Assembly (NCBI GenBank): GCA_012038135.1
Contig: JAAVJQ010000008.1
Span: 111,969-175,968 of the forward strand
DNA from: Salinimicrobium nanhaiense
GTDB lineage: Bacteria > Bacteroidota > Bacteroidia > Flavobacteriales > Flavobacteriaceae
Direction: 5' to 3'
DNA length: 64,000 bases
Below the pieces are notes generated by a model, which made no database searches, was not told the DNA's origin, and saw only the letters and a program-made list of their open reading frames with translations. Made by a program: the position numbers and the translations under genes. Numbering within the stretch: the stretch's first letter is position 1; each line of letters starts with the position of its first letter. Positions 34,398-43,468 of the stretch are shown piece after piece.

Positions 34398-35456
34398 ATG
34401 AGCATAAAAATAACCGGGGTAGGAAGTTATATCCCAGGCAGAGTAGAAAAGAATTCAGATTTCCAAAAACATGAATTCCTGTATGAAGACGGTCGAAATT
34501 TTGATCAGTCCAATACCGTAATAATTGAGAAATTTAAAGCCATTACCGGTATTGCTGAGCGACGTTATGTTCATAATGAACTCACCAATTCAGATATCGC
34601 TTACCTGGCGGCAAATAATGCAATAGAAGATTCAGGAATTAACCCGGAAGAACTGGATTATATTATTGTTGCCCATAATTACGGTGACGTTCTGCATAAC
34701 GATATGCAGAGTGATACTGTTCCCAGCCTTGCAACCCGGGTTAAACACAAACTCCGTATAAAAAATCCGCGTTGTGTAGCCTATGATATTCTATTTGGAT
34801 GTCCGGGATGGGTTGAAGCCATGATACAGGCCAAAGCTTTCATCAAAGCAGGAATGGCAAAAAAATGCCTCGTTATTGGCTCTGAAACTCTTTCCAGGGT
34901 AATTGATAAACACGACCGCGACTCCATGATCTATTCCGACGGTGCCGGGGCTACCGTTGTAGAAGCCAGTGAGGAAGAAGGAGGAATATTGGCTTACGAA
35001 AGTGCTACTTATTCTTTTGAGGAAGCTAATTTTATTTTCTTCGGAAAATCCAACAACCGCGAATCTGCAGATTCCCGTCGATACATCAAGATGCATGGCC
35101 GCAAGATCTATGAATTTGCTTTAAGCCATGTACCGGATGCTATGAAATCCTGCCTTGAAAAAAGCGGTAAAGACATTGAAGATGTAAAAAAGATACTTAT
35201 TCATCAGGCTAATGAAAAAATGGATGAGGCAATAATAAAGCGTTTTTACAAGCTATTCAAGACAACTCCTCCGGAAGGCATTATGCCAATGACCATTGAG
35301 AAATTAGGTAATAGTTCTGTAGCGACAGTCCCTACCCTACTCGACCTCATCCTGAAAGGCAAACTTGAAGGCCAGGAATTAAACGAGGGGGATGTCATCC
35401 TTCTGGCAAGTGTAGGAGCCGGAATGAACATCAACTGCATCGTGTACCAGTTTTAG
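34398..35456 (+). CDS. 3-oxoacyl-ACP synthase III (FabH)-like condensing enzyme
   Basis: 352 residues with the thiolase fold and the full KAS III catalytic triad: Cys in FGCPGW (near residue 135), His in LIHQANEKMD and Asn in LGNSSVAT. The protein begins ITGVGSYIPGRVEKNSDF and ends GAGMNINCIVYQF. It differs from housekeeping FabH in inserts (LHNDMQSDTVPSLATRVK) and resembles the KAS III-like enzymes of Bacteroidota secondary lipid or aryl-polyene pathways. It probably condenses an acyl-CoA with malonyl-ACP; the substrate is unknown. The adjacent methyltransferase gene starts 2 bp after its stop, so the pair may modify the same product. Confidence 0.82.
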   Translation: MSIKITGVGSYIPGRVEKNSDFQKHEFLYEDGRNFDQSNTVIIEKFKAITGIAERRYVHNELTNSDIAYLAANNAIEDSGINPEELDYIIVAHNYGDVLHNDMQSDTVPSLATRVKHKLRIKNPRCVAYDILFGCPGWVEAMIQAKAFIKAGMAKKCLVIGSETLSRVIDKHDRDSMIYSDGAGATVVEASEEEGGILAYESATYSFEEANFIFFGKSNNRESADSRRYIKMHGRKIYEFALSHVPDAMKSCLEKSGKDIEDVKKILIHQANEKMDEAIIKRFYKLFKTTPPEGIMPMTIEKLGNSSVATVPTLLDLILKGKLEGQELNEGDVILLASVGAGMNINCIVYQF

Positions 35457-35458
35457 GA

Positions 35459-35980
35459 ATGTACGAACACAGCTTTCCCAATAAAAGATACAAAGAAACC
35501 CTTCAATTCTTAACCAAAGTTGCACCTGCGCCGGCAGACATTCTCGATCTTGGGGTAAAGAATCCTTTTTCAGAAATCATGGAGAAACAGGGTTACAGCG
35601 TTACAAATACTCAGGGCGAAGACCTGGACCTGGACACTTCTGCGGTTCAAAATACTTCTGCAGAAATTGTAACTGCTTTCGAAATTTTTGAACATCTCCT
35701 GGCACCTTTTAATGTTTTAAAAGACATTAAAGCCAGTAAACTTGTGGCAAGTGTGCCCCTAAGACTTTGGTTTTCTCCTGCCTATCGCAATAAAAACGAT
35801 TCCTGGGACAGGCATTATCACGAATTTGAGGACTGGCAGTTTGACTGGCTGCTGGAAAAAGCAGGTTGGGAAATTAAAGAGCGTCATAAATGGACCAATC
35901 CCGTAAATAAATTGGGGATAAGGCCTCTACTTCGCACCTTTACACCAAGATACTACGCTGTTTATGCCGTAAGACCCTAA
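35459..35980 (+). CDS. Class I SAM-dependent methyltransferase-like protein
   Basis: 173 residues. The Rossmann-type core can be followed (ILDLGVKNPFSEIM for motif I, an acidic end of strand 2 in GEDLDLDTS, and IVTAFEIFEHLLAPFNVL for the motif IV/VI region containing EIFEHL). The C-terminal half contains FSPAYRNKNDSWDRHYHEFED, typical of small-molecule methyltransferases. Motif I is DLGVKNPF and lacks the usual GxGxG, so cofactor binding is less certain. It follows the KAS III-like gene by 2 bp and is probably co-transcribed. The substrate is unknown. Confidence 0.7.
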   Translation: MYEHSFPNKRYKETLQFLTKVAPAPADILDLGVKNPFSEIMEKQGYSVTNTQGEDLDLDTSAVQNTSAEIVTAFEIFEHLLAPFNVLKDIKASKLVASVPLRLWFSPAYRNKNDSWDRHYHEFEDWQFDWLLEKAGWEIKERHKWTNPVNKLGIRPLLRTFTPRYYAVYAVRP

Positions 35981-36060
35981 GAATTATTGCTATTTTTATA
36001 ATAGCATAATACCACCTTAACCTCACTTATCAAAAACAGATCCAATTTTACCAAAAAAAA

Positions 36061-36684
36061 ATGGATCTGTTTATCTACGTTTTTGCTGCCCTTTTCTCTG
36101 TTATGAACCCTTTGGGAACTGTGCCGATTTTTGTTGGACTTACTCAGGATGATTCACCCGGGGAACGATCGATCACCTCTCTTCTTACTGCCCTTAATGT
36201 CTTTATTATCCTGCTGATTTCTTTTTTTACGGGAAAATATATCCTGCAATTTTTTGGGATAAGCATCTATTCCCTTAAGATAGCAGGCGGCCTTATAATA
36301 GTGACATCGGGATTTGCCCTGCTTACGGGATCTTTCTCAAAACATAAAGGAATGGACAAGAAAAAGGTGAGGGAAGATGTTTTTCAAAAAGAATCGGTTT
36401 CCCTCACGCCTTTAGCCATACCCATGCTTGCAGGACCGGGATCTATATCCATGCTTATAGGCATGTACGAAGAATACAATTTAGGATGGGATAAAATATT
36501 GGCAGTCCTGGCCATTTTCGCAGTTTGTCTTTCTACCTATTTCATATTAAGATGTGCTCATTTTATTACAAAGGCCCTTGGGGCTTCTGGTATTAATGCA
36601 GTTTCCAGAATAATTGGATTTATTGTCATCGCGATTGGCATTGAATATATTAGCTCTTCAGTCATGGCCATCCTTTTACTTTGA
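36061..36684 (+). CDS. MarC family integral membrane protein
   Basis: 207 residues with six hydrophobic segments. The family signatures are the N-terminal FAALFSVMNPLGTVPIFVGL and the middle block SVSLTPLAIPMLAGPGSISMLIG. MarC/UPF0056 proteins are inner-membrane proteins once linked to multiple antibiotic resistance in E. coli; that role was later disproved and the transport function remains unknown. It is a single gene. The ~135 bp downstream contains no recognisable terminator. Confidence 0.9.
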   Translation: MDLFIYVFAALFSVMNPLGTVPIFVGLTQDDSPGERSITSLLTALNVFIILLISFFTGKYILQFFGISIYSLKIAGGLIIVTSGFALLTGSFSKHKGMDKKKVREDVFQKESVSLTPLAIPMLAGPGSISMLIGMYEEYNLGWDKILAVLAIFAVCLSTYFILRCAHFITKALGASGINAVSRIIGFIVIAIGIEYISSSVMAILLL

Positions 36685-36820
36685 CGATAAAAGAAGTTAT
36701 TAATTACCCTTTTTGAAACTAAAGATCTAAAGAGTTGTCGTTTTAAATCTACAACCTTAAAATTTCTCCTGCGGAAACAGATGCTCAAAAATTGTAATTT
36801 AGCTGAAAGTTTCTGAAGCA

Positions 36821-37669
36821 TTGAAGATCTATATTGTTATTCCCGCTCATAACGAGGCTGAATTTATCGGTCAAACCCTTACCTCTCTTGTCAACCAGAC
36901 TCTGAAGCCGGAAAAACTTGTCATCGTCGATGATCAGAGTGAAGATGATACGGCAGCAATCGTAGAAAAATTTGCAGCACAATATTCCTGGATCAGTCTT
37001 GTAAAAACCATTTCTTCAGAAGCTCACCTCCCCGGGAGCAAAGTGATCAATGCTTTTCAAAAAGGTTTAGAGACCCTTGATGATAATTACAATGTGGTTT
37101 GCAAATTTGATGCAGATCTGATTTTTCCCGAAACTTATTTGGAAACCATTGCAGCGCATTTTAAAACCGATCATAGAATCGGAATGTGCGGTGGCTTTTG
37201 CCATATTCTTTCAAGAGAGAAATGGGTGCCGGAGAATCTTACCGATAATGATCATATTAGGGGAGCCTTAAAAGCATACCGTAAAGCCTGTTTTAAAGAT
37301 ATAGGCGGATTAAAACCATCTATGGGCTGGGACACAGTTGATGAGCTGCTGGCACAATATCACGGTTGGAAGATCAAAACAGATCCTTCCCTAATGGTAA
37401 AGCACCTGCGCCCAACCGGGACTACCTATAACAAAGCTGCAAAATTTAAACAGGGACAAGCTTTTTATAAGCTTAGGTATGGTTTTGTAATCACTTCAAT
37501 AGCTGCAGCAAAACTGGCGGCAAAAAAGAAGAATCCGGCCCTATTTAAAGATTACCTGCAAGGCTATTTCCAGGCAAAGCGTCAAAAAAATTCTTTTTTG
37601 GTAGATGAAAAAGAAGGAGCCTTCATAAGAAGGCTCCGATATAGAAAGATGTTATCTAAACTGTTTTAG
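36821..37669 (+). CDS. Family 2 glycosyltransferase
   Basis: 282 residues from TTG 36821; an in-frame stop at 36800 excludes an upstream ATG, and the protein MKIYIVIPAHNEAEFIG begins exactly at the conserved first strand. GT-A motifs are IVDDQSEDDT, the metal-binding CKFDADLIFP (DxD-like DAD) and the acceptor-side GLKPSMGWDTVDE. It should transfer a sugar from a nucleotide donor to an unknown acceptor, probably for cell-surface glycan. The basic C-terminus (AKRQKN, RRLRYRKM) may contact the membrane. It is convergent with the phosphatase gene, 4 bp apart. Confidence 0.85.
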   Translation: MKIYIVIPAHNEAEFIGQTLTSLVNQTLKPEKLVIVDDQSEDDTAAIVEKFAAQYSWISLVKTISSEAHLPGSKVINAFQKGLETLDDNYNVVCKFDADLIFPETYLETIAAHFKTDHRIGMCGGFCHILSREKWVPENLTDNDHIRGALKAYRKACFKDIGGLKPSMGWDTVDELLAQYHGWKIKTDPSLMVKHLRPTGTTYNKAAKFKQGQAFYKLRYGFVITSIAAAKLAAKKKNPALFKDYLQGYFQAKRQKNSFLVDEKEGAFIRRLRYRKMLSKLF

Positions 37670-37673
37670 TCAA

Positions 37674-39335
37674 TCATTCAAATATTATTTCTAATGGTCT
37701 TCCAGTAGAGCCGTTTGGGAAAGGAATCCCCAGCAAAGCTGAAATGGTTGGTGCAATATCTACAATTTCAGTCCGTTCCATACTGCTGCCGGACCTTATT
37801 CCTCTTCCGTAGAAAATTAAGGGAGCGTGCGTGTCATAGTTCTGGCCGCTGCCGTGGGTCGATCCGGTGCGGGAGTAAGAAATAACAGAAGGATTTAAAA
37901 GATAGGTGACATCTCCACTTCTTTTTTGGTGAAAACCGTGATCGATCAAAGAGGCCATGCCCTTATTATAAGTTGTTCCTTCCAGCTGCTCCCTTGTGTA
38001 AACCTGGTTGATCAAATCATATTGCAGCAGGTAGTGAGCAATTTCCCGCTGAAGTTCCTCCCTTAAAATGTCATTTTTGGCCACTGCATCGTAATTAAAG
38101 AAGATCTGTCCATTGGATATGTTCTCAATGAGATCTTCAGCTCCAAATTTTTCGGAAACAAAAGAAGTCAACTCCTCCCTAAAAATGAGGGTTTCTAAGT
38201 ATCCCGAGGGTATTCTTAAAGACTCAAGGTATGCCGGTACATGAACTCCTCCATGGTCAGAAGTCAGGAAAAGCGTGTAATTTCCTGCTCCAACTTTAGC
38301 ATCCAATTCCTGAAATAATCTTGCCAGATCCCGATCCAATCTCAAATAATTATCCTGGATCTCCTTGGAATTTACTCCAAAGTTATGCCCAATATAGTCC
38401 GGTGAAGAAAAGCTAATGGTAAGGAAATCTGTGAATTCATCCTGCCCCAACTGTTCACCATCAATTGCCGCAAGTGCAAAATCCAAAGTAAGGCTGTTTC
38501 CGTAAGGAGTGGCTTTTATTATATCGTAGCCTCCGTTTTCTTTGCTTAATGTTTTAAGATCATAAGGAAATCCCGTGTCTTCCTTTCCTAAATAACCGCC
38601 TTCATAGTTATTGATGTCCACTCCACTTTCAGAATAGGAATCTACGTCTTCAAGCGTGGTCCATGGCTTCAGATATTTTTCAGCATATCCTTCAGCATTA
38701 AATTCTTTCACCCACTGCGGAAGGTCTTCCAGGTAAAAGGAGCTGCTTATCCAGACTCCCTCATTTTGCCCATGAAACCAATAGGCTGCATTTGCGGTAT
38801 GACCCGCCGGAAGCACTGCTCCCCGATCTTTAATAGCAACACCAATAGTTTTACCACGCATCTGGGTATGTAATCTATTCTCATCGGCCACAGTGGTAGT
38901 GAGCAGGCGATGTGGAGACATTTTCCCTGCTTCAACAGTTGTTCCTACTGGCATAACAGCAGGATCTCCTACGCAATACACCATTTCATTCTGGAATTTA
39001 TTGTACCAGTCATTCCCGATGATCCCATGGGTTTGTGGCGCAGAACCGGTAAAAACCGAAGCATGACCGGGACCGGTATAGGTAGGGATGTAATTAAAAT
39101 GATTATTGCGAAGATTAAAACCTTCAGAAATCAATTTTTTAAAGCCGTCATTTCCAAATCTATTCCAAAAACGGGTGAGATAATCATATCTCATTTGATC
39201 AACAACAATTCCCACCACCAGCTTGGGTGTTGCCATAAGATCTTTTTCGGGATCAAATTTTGAAAGGGATTTTTCCTGCGCAGAGACAGAGGAGAGAATT
39301 AAACAAAAACTTATTATTTGAAAAAAATACTTCAT
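37674..39335 (-). CDS. pafA: Secreted alkaline phosphatase of the PafA type
   Basis: 553 residues with a signal peptide (SSVSAQ junction near residue 20), close to the 546 of the Elizabethkingia/Chryseobacterium enzyme. The nucleophile is Thr87 in TYTGPGHASVF; metal ligands include Asp46 in GIVVDQMRYDYL and the later FLTSDHGGVHVPAYL and HGSGQNYDTHAP. The K-x-R pair in GVAIKDRGAVLPAGH and the Asn in IIGNDWY fit the phosphate-monoester-specific active site of PafA. It would release inorganic phosphate from organic esters in the periplasm, useful in phosphate-poor sea water. A -7 box lies 22 nt upstream. Phosphodiesterase activity cannot be excluded. Confidence 0.87.
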   Translation of the reverse strand: MKYFFQIISFCLILSSVSAQEKSLSKFDPEKDLMATPKLVVGIVVDQMRYDYLTRFWNRFGNDGFKKLISEGFNLRNNHFNYIPTYTGPGHASVFTGSAPQTHGIIGNDWYNKFQNEMVYCVGDPAVMPVGTTVEAGKMSPHRLLTTTVADENRLHTQMRGKTIGVAIKDRGAVLPAGHTANAAYWFHGQNEGVWISSSFYLEDLPQWVKEFNAEGYAEKYLKPWTTLEDVDSYSESGVDINNYEGGYLGKEDTGFPYDLKTLSKENGGYDIIKATPYGNSLTLDFALAAIDGEQLGQDEFTDFLTISFSSPDYIGHNFGVNSKEIQDNYLRLDRDLARLFQELDAKVGAGNYTLFLTSDHGGVHVPAYLESLRIPSGYLETLIFREELTSFVSEKFGAEDLIENISNGQIFFNYDAVAKNDILREELQREIAHYLLQYDLINQVYTREQLEGTTYNKGMASLIDHGFHQKRSGDVTYLLNPSVISYSRTGSTHGSGQNYDTHAPLIFYGRGIRSGSSMERTEIVDIAPTISALLGIPFPNGSTGRPLEIIFE

Positions 39336-39356
39336 TTTCCTGATAATTTAGAAACG

Positions 39357-39364
39357 CAAAAATA
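39357..39364 (-). promoter_or_regulatory. Candidate -7 promoter element for the PafA-type gene
   Basis: Minus-strand TATTTTTG matches TAnnTTTG exactly, 21 nt before the ATG; no good -33 partner is seen. Confidence 0.45.
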
Positions 39365-39448
39365 CAAAGATTAGGGGTTTAAAGATTAAGTTAACCTTAA
39401 TTACATTAGTTCAAAAAATTAGTATTTTAGCCGCAACAAAGCTCAAGA

Positions 39449-40189
39449 ATGAAATACCTGCAGACTATTGGAGAATACTTTTTGATGTTAAAAGGCATTT
39501 TTTTTGGCCGAATGACTAAAAGGTCTGTATTAACCGATTTAATTTTTAAAGAAATAGATGAATTGATCATTGGATCACTTTGGATTGTAGGTTTTTTATC
39601 TTTCTTTATTGGAGCAGTTGTATCCCTGCAAACTGCTCTTAACCTAAGCAATCCTCTTATTCCGAAAAGTCTTATCGCTTTTGCGGCGAGGCAATCCATC
39701 GTCCTGGAATTTTCTCCAACTTTCATTTCGATCATCATGGCGGGTAAAGTAGGTTCTTTTATCACTTCCAGTATTGGCTCTATGAGAGTAACCGAACAAA
39801 TAGATGCCCTTGAAGTGATGGGGATAAATTCTTTAAATTATTTGGTTTTCCCTAAGATCATCGCCATGCTTACTTATCCTTTTGTCATTGCAATCTCCAT
39901 GTTCCTGGGTATTTTGGGAGCATATACGGCAGCTGTTATGGGAGGTTTTGTAGCACCCGATCTTTTTGTTCAGGGGCTTCAGGAGGAGTTCATCCCTTTT
40001 CACTTGTTTTACGCTTTCTTAAAAACTTTCCTGTTCGCCTTTATTCTTGCTACTATCCCTTCTTTTCACGGATATTATATGCAGGGAGGATCACTGGAAG
40101 TAGGAAAAGCAAGCACAACCTCATTTGTGTGGACCAGCGTGGTCATCATTATTACCAATTATATCGTAACCCAATTACTCCTGAGCTAA
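39449..40189 (+). CDS. mlaE: MlaE-type ABC transporter permease (lipid trafficking)
   Basis: 246 residues with five to six membrane helices. Family words are FIGAVVSLQTALNL, the conserved EFSPTFISIIMAGKVGSFITSSIGSMRVTEQIDALEVMGIN region (quoted in part: AGKVGSFITSSIGSM, EQIDALEVMGIN) and IPSFHGYYMQGGSLEVGKA. MlaE with MlaF forms the inner-membrane engine that moves phospholipids between the membranes. The stop codon overlaps the ATG of mlaF by one base (TAATG), so the two are translationally coupled. No MCE-domain protein (MlaD) is encoded next to them. Confidence 0.9.
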   Translation: MKYLQTIGEYFLMLKGIFFGRMTKRSVLTDLIFKEIDELIIGSLWIVGFLSFFIGAVVSLQTALNLSNPLIPKSLIAFAARQSIVLEFSPTFISIIMAGKVGSFITSSIGSMRVTEQIDALEVMGINSLNYLVFPKIIAMLTYPFVIAISMFLGILGAYTAAVMGGFVAPDLFVQGLQEEFIPFHLFYAFLKTFLFAFILATIPSFHGYYMQGGSLEVGKASTTSFVWTSVVIIITNYIVTQLLLS

Positions 40190-40953
40190 TGATAGAAGTA
40201 AAAGGACTAAAAAAGAAGTTTGAAGAAGAGCAAATCCTCGATGGGATAGATTTTGTATTTGAAACCGGTAAGACCAATCTTATTATAGGACAGTCGGGCT
40301 CAGGGAAAAGTGTTCTAATGAAGTGTATGCTGGGACTTTTCACTCCAGAGGAAGGTACCATAGAGTATGATGGGAAAGCCTATTCCTCTTTTTCGGATGA
40401 GCAAAAGCGGGAATTGAGGCAGGAAATGGGAATGCTATTCCAGGGTGGAGCCTTGTTCGATTCCATGACGGTTGAGGAAAACGTGATGTTCCCTCTACGA
40501 ATGTTCACAAAAAAGAAAAAGAAAGAATTAAAGGACAGGGTTGATGAAGTTCTGGAAAGAGTAAACCTTAATGATTCAGGAAAAAAGTTTCCCTCAGAAA
40601 TTTCCGGAGGTATGCAAAAAAGGGTGGCTATTGCCAGGGCTATTGTAAACCGCCCCAAATATCTTTTTTGTGATGAACCCAATTCGGGTTTGGATCCACA
40701 TACCGCCACCGTGATTGATAATCTCATTCATGAACTAACGGTAGAATATGATATTACCACTGTAGTTATCACACACGATATGAACTCTCTGCTGGAAATT
40801 GGTGAAAAAATCGCCTTTTTAAAGGATGGTGTATTGGCCTGGACAGGAGATAAAAGCCAGATCTTTAAAACCGAAGACCAGACAGTGACAGATTTTGTTT
40901 ATTCTTCGGACCTGTTTAAGAAGGTGAAAGAAGCCCAAAAACAAGGGTTATAA
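40189..40953 (+). CDS. mlaF: MlaF-type ABC transporter ATP-binding protein
   Basis: 254 residues from ATG 40189, which overlaps the mlaE stop by one base; an in-frame GTG 60 nt earlier lies inside mlaE and is unlikely. Walker A is IGQSGSGKSVLM (near residue 36), the Q-loop MLFQGGALFDS, signature SEISGGMQKRVAIARA, Walker B YLFCDEPNSGLDP and the H-loop VVITHDM. The GALFDS Q-loop word is typical of MlaF/MKL-type ATPases. It powers lipid transport with MlaE. The gene is convergent with the DUF389 gene, with 3 bp between stop codons. Confidence 0.92.
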   Translation: MIEVKGLKKKFEEEQILDGIDFVFETGKTNLIIGQSGSGKSVLMKCMLGLFTPEEGTIEYDGKAYSSFSDEQKRELRQEMGMLFQGGALFDSMTVEENVMFPLRMFTKKKKKELKDRVDEVLERVNLNDSGKKFPSEISGGMQKRVAIARAIVNRPKYLFCDEPNSGLDPHTATVIDNLIHELTVEYDITTVVITHDMNSLLEIGEKIAFLKDGVLAWTGDKSQIFKTEDQTVTDFVYSSDLFKKVKEAQKQGL

Positions 40954-40956
40954 CTC

Positions 40957-42381
40957 CTAATTTACCAAATTTACTCTAAGCGTATCCAACGCCAGCCTTA
41001 CCTGCAGCCACTGCTCCAGCTTTTTCATTTCGGTATTTCTGGCATTTCTGTTCAGGTCGGAATTCCAGCGCACATTGAAAGTGGGAATGGTATCGATCTT
41101 GGAGAAATTTGTTACAAGATTGTTGGCGTAGCTCATCTCCTCAATGTTTGAATAATTGATTTTTGCCTCCTTACTAATGGTAGCAAAGGGAATTCCGGAG
41201 CTTCGGTATTTTATCAACTCCTCTTCCAATAATCTTATGCGTGCATCTTTATCTTGCACTACCTGTTGGTTACGCACGTATAGATCTTCCAGGATTCCTG
41301 CTCTCACCTGGGTAGATAATTCTGCAGCCATTTCCGAACTTTGATCAGAGCCCTGGTGAATTCGAAGCACCACATTCCTTAGTTCGTTCTTTTCCTTTAA
41401 TTGTTCTTTCCAGTCTGCTATCTGGTCCTGTGGCACCGGTCTTCCGATCAGATAAATATCCAGCACCCTTGTCTTATAATCCTGGGTATATTTTACAACT
41501 TCTGCCCCCGGATAATTGATCTCTTCCTGCACAAATTCGCTTGACTTACTAAGAAAAACCTGCTCTCTTAAAAGCTGAACAAAAAGCACAATACTTGGGA
41601 TCATTACGAGTAAGGCAATTAAAGAAGCAAGCCTGGCGGTATTTTTTCGGCGTTTACTGTTAGCATATTTCACTAAAGGAAAACGCAAAAGTTTGGCAAC
41701 AACAAAAGTGGATAAGGCTATATAAACCGAATTAATTGAAAACAGGTAAAAGGCTCCTCCAGCATATTGCCAGTTCTTTGTAGCAAGTCCATAACCTACA
41801 GTACATAAGGGCGGCATAAGAGCAGTGGCAATTGCAACTCCCATGATCACACTCGCTATCGCTCCTTTTTTGGTCTTTGCAATGATCAACGCTGTACCTC
41901 CAAAAATGGCAATAAGCACATCGAGAAGCGTAGGAAAGGTACGAGCGACCAACTCTGGTGTCTCTTGTTTAATAGGAGAAATAGTAAAATAGAGAAACGC
42001 AGTTAGTACACTTAAGAAGATCATTACTCCCAGGTTTACAAGAGATTTTTTAAGGGTATCGATATCATTGATAGCTACAGAGAATCCCACGCCCACGATT
42101 GGGCCCATTAATGGAGAGATAAGCATGGCACCAATTACTACCGCGGGACTACTTACATTAAGTCCAATAGAAGCCACAAAAATAGAGAACACCAGGACCC
42201 AGGCATTATGACCTTTAAAGGAAATATCCCGCTTAACGGTCTCCATTGTAGTTTCCCTGTCTGTGTCATCATGGATATTAAGTAACTCCCGCAGGAACCC
42301 TTTAATATCTTTCAGGATGGATTTTCCTGTCGCTGCAGAGCCATTTTTTAAAACACTACTTTCTCCTGAATTCTTTTCCAT
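40957..42381 (-). CDS. DUF389 membrane protein
   Basis: 474 residues. The membrane domain (residues ~55-280) carries the DUF389 signature with small-residue-rich helices: IGLNVSSPAVVIGAMLISPLMGPIVGVG (quoted in part: AVVIGAMLISPLMGPI), IAIFGGTALIIAKTKKG and VAIATALMPPLCTVGYGL. The C-terminal ~190 residues are soluble and largely helical (KDARIRLLEEELIKYRSS). Transport or signalling function is unknown. It is the last gene of a minus-strand run beginning at the M28 peptidase (gaps 0-4 bp), so it is probably co-expressed with the guanylyltransferase upstream. Confidence 0.88.
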   Translation of the reverse strand: MEKNSGESSVLKNGSAATGKSILKDIKGFLRELLNIHDDTDRETTMETVKRDISFKGHNAWVLVFSIFVASIGLNVSSPAVVIGAMLISPLMGPIVGVGFSVAINDIDTLKKSLVNLGVMIFLSVLTAFLYFTISPIKQETPELVARTFPTLLDVLIAIFGGTALIIAKTKKGAIASVIMGVAIATALMPPLCTVGYGLATKNWQYAGGAFYLFSINSVYIALSTFVVAKLLRFPLVKYANSKRRKNTARLASLIALLVMIPSIVLFVQLLREQVFLSKSSEFVQEEINYPGAEVVKYTQDYKTRVLDIYLIGRPVPQDQIADWKEQLKEKNELRNVVLRIHQGSDQSSEMAAELSTQVRAGILEDLYVRNQQVVQDKDARIRLLEEELIKYRSSGIPFATISKEAKINYSNIEEMSYANNLVTNFSKIDTIPTFNVRWNSDLNRNARNTEMKKLEQWLQVRLALDTLRVNLVN

Positions 42382-42384
42382 TCG

Positions 42385-43467
42385 CTATCCCAGATTTTGC
42401 CCGAATTTTTTCTGCACCTTTTCCCTGATTGATTTTATCTCCTGCTCCTTTTCTTTAGGAACAATAAGCAAAATTTCATTTTCGTCGACTATTATATGAT
42501 CCTTAAGATCCTCGATCACCATCAGCTTATTTTTGTCTGAAGTTATAATATTACCGGTAGAATTTTCGGCATGTAACCTTACATTGAGCACCACATTCTC
42601 CTGTTCATCCTTGAGACTTTCGTTGTATAAGGAGCCCCAGGTGCCGAGATCATTCCAATCGAAACCCGCCGGAATGACAAAAACAGTTCCCTTCTCCTTT
42701 TCCAGGATGCCGTAATCTATGGAAATATCTTCGGCTGCAGGATAATTATCTTTTACGAACTTTTTTTCTTCGGAAGTATTCAGGACCGCTTCTTCTTTAG
42801 AGAAAAGCTGAAACATTTCCGTAAGATTTGTATTAAACGATCTGATGATATAATCGACATTCCAGACAAAGATCCCTGCATTCCAAAGATAATTTCCACT
42901 ATTAAGAAATTCCCGGGCTACGGCGTAAGATGGTTTTTCGGTAAAAGTTTGCACCGGTTTCACAGATAAGGATTCCGAAGGATCGTATTTTATATATCCG
43001 TATCCTGTATTAGGAAAAGTGGGCTTAATACCAAGAGTGATGATCTTATCTTCTCCTCTTGCCGCATCAAAGGCTGCAGCAATATCTCTGGAAAAAGCTT
43101 TCTCATCTTCTATCCAGTGATCGCTGGGAGCCATAACCATGACGGCATCTTTGTTCTTTTTTCTGATCTTTAGGGCTGCCAGCAATACTGCAGGTGCCGT
43201 ATTTCTCATCACCGGCTCCAGGACGATCTGCTCCTCCTGTATTTCCGGCAATTGCTCTCTTACCAGGCTATCATATCTTTCATTGGTGAGAATGTATATA
43301 TTCTCCGGCGGCACCAGGCGGGTAAGTCTTTTAAAGGTGGTTTGAATAAGGGTTTCTCCCTTTCCCAGCAAGTCTCTAAACTGTTTTGGCCGGGCAGCAG
43401 TACTTACAGGCCAAAACCTCGACCCTACTCCGCCTGCCATCAATACTGCAAAGTTATTCTCCCTCAT
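42385..43467 (-). CDS. manC: Mannose-1-phosphate guanylyltransferase
   Basis: 360 residues, the short form without a C-terminal isomerase domain. The pyrophosphorylase signature LMAGGVGSRFWPVSTAARPKQF is read here as MAGGVGSRFWPVS then RPKQF; further motifs are VMAPSDHWI, FPNTGYGYIKYDP and FTEKPSYAVAREFL, and SIDYGILEKEKG. It makes GDP-mannose from GTP and mannose-1-phosphate for surface glycans and possibly protein glycosylation. It lies 1 bp after the SprT-like gene and 3 bp before DUF389, within a compact operon. Confidence 0.93.
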   Translation of the reverse strand: MRENNFAVLMAGGVGSRFWPVSTAARPKQFRDLLGKGETLIQTTFKRLTRLVPPENIYILTNERYDSLVREQLPEIQEEQIVLEPVMRNTAPAVLLAALKIRKKNKDAVMVMAPSDHWIEDEKAFSRDIAAAFDAARGEDKIITLGIKPTFPNTGYGYIKYDPSESLSVKPVQTFTEKPSYAVAREFLNSGNYLWNAGIFVWNVDYIIRSFNTNLTEMFQLFSKEEAVLNTSEEKKFVKDNYPAAEDISIDYGILEKEKGTVFVIPAGFDWNDLGTWGSLYNESLKDEQENVVLNVRLHAENSTGNIITSDKNKLMVIEDLKDHIIVDENEILLIVPKEKEQEIKSIREKVQKKFGQNLG

Positions 43468-43468
43468 A

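Noticed and set aside
40129..40188. Earlier GTG start for the MlaF ATPase
   Set aside because: It lies inside mlaE; ATG 40189 overlapping the mlaE stop gives the normal N-terminus.
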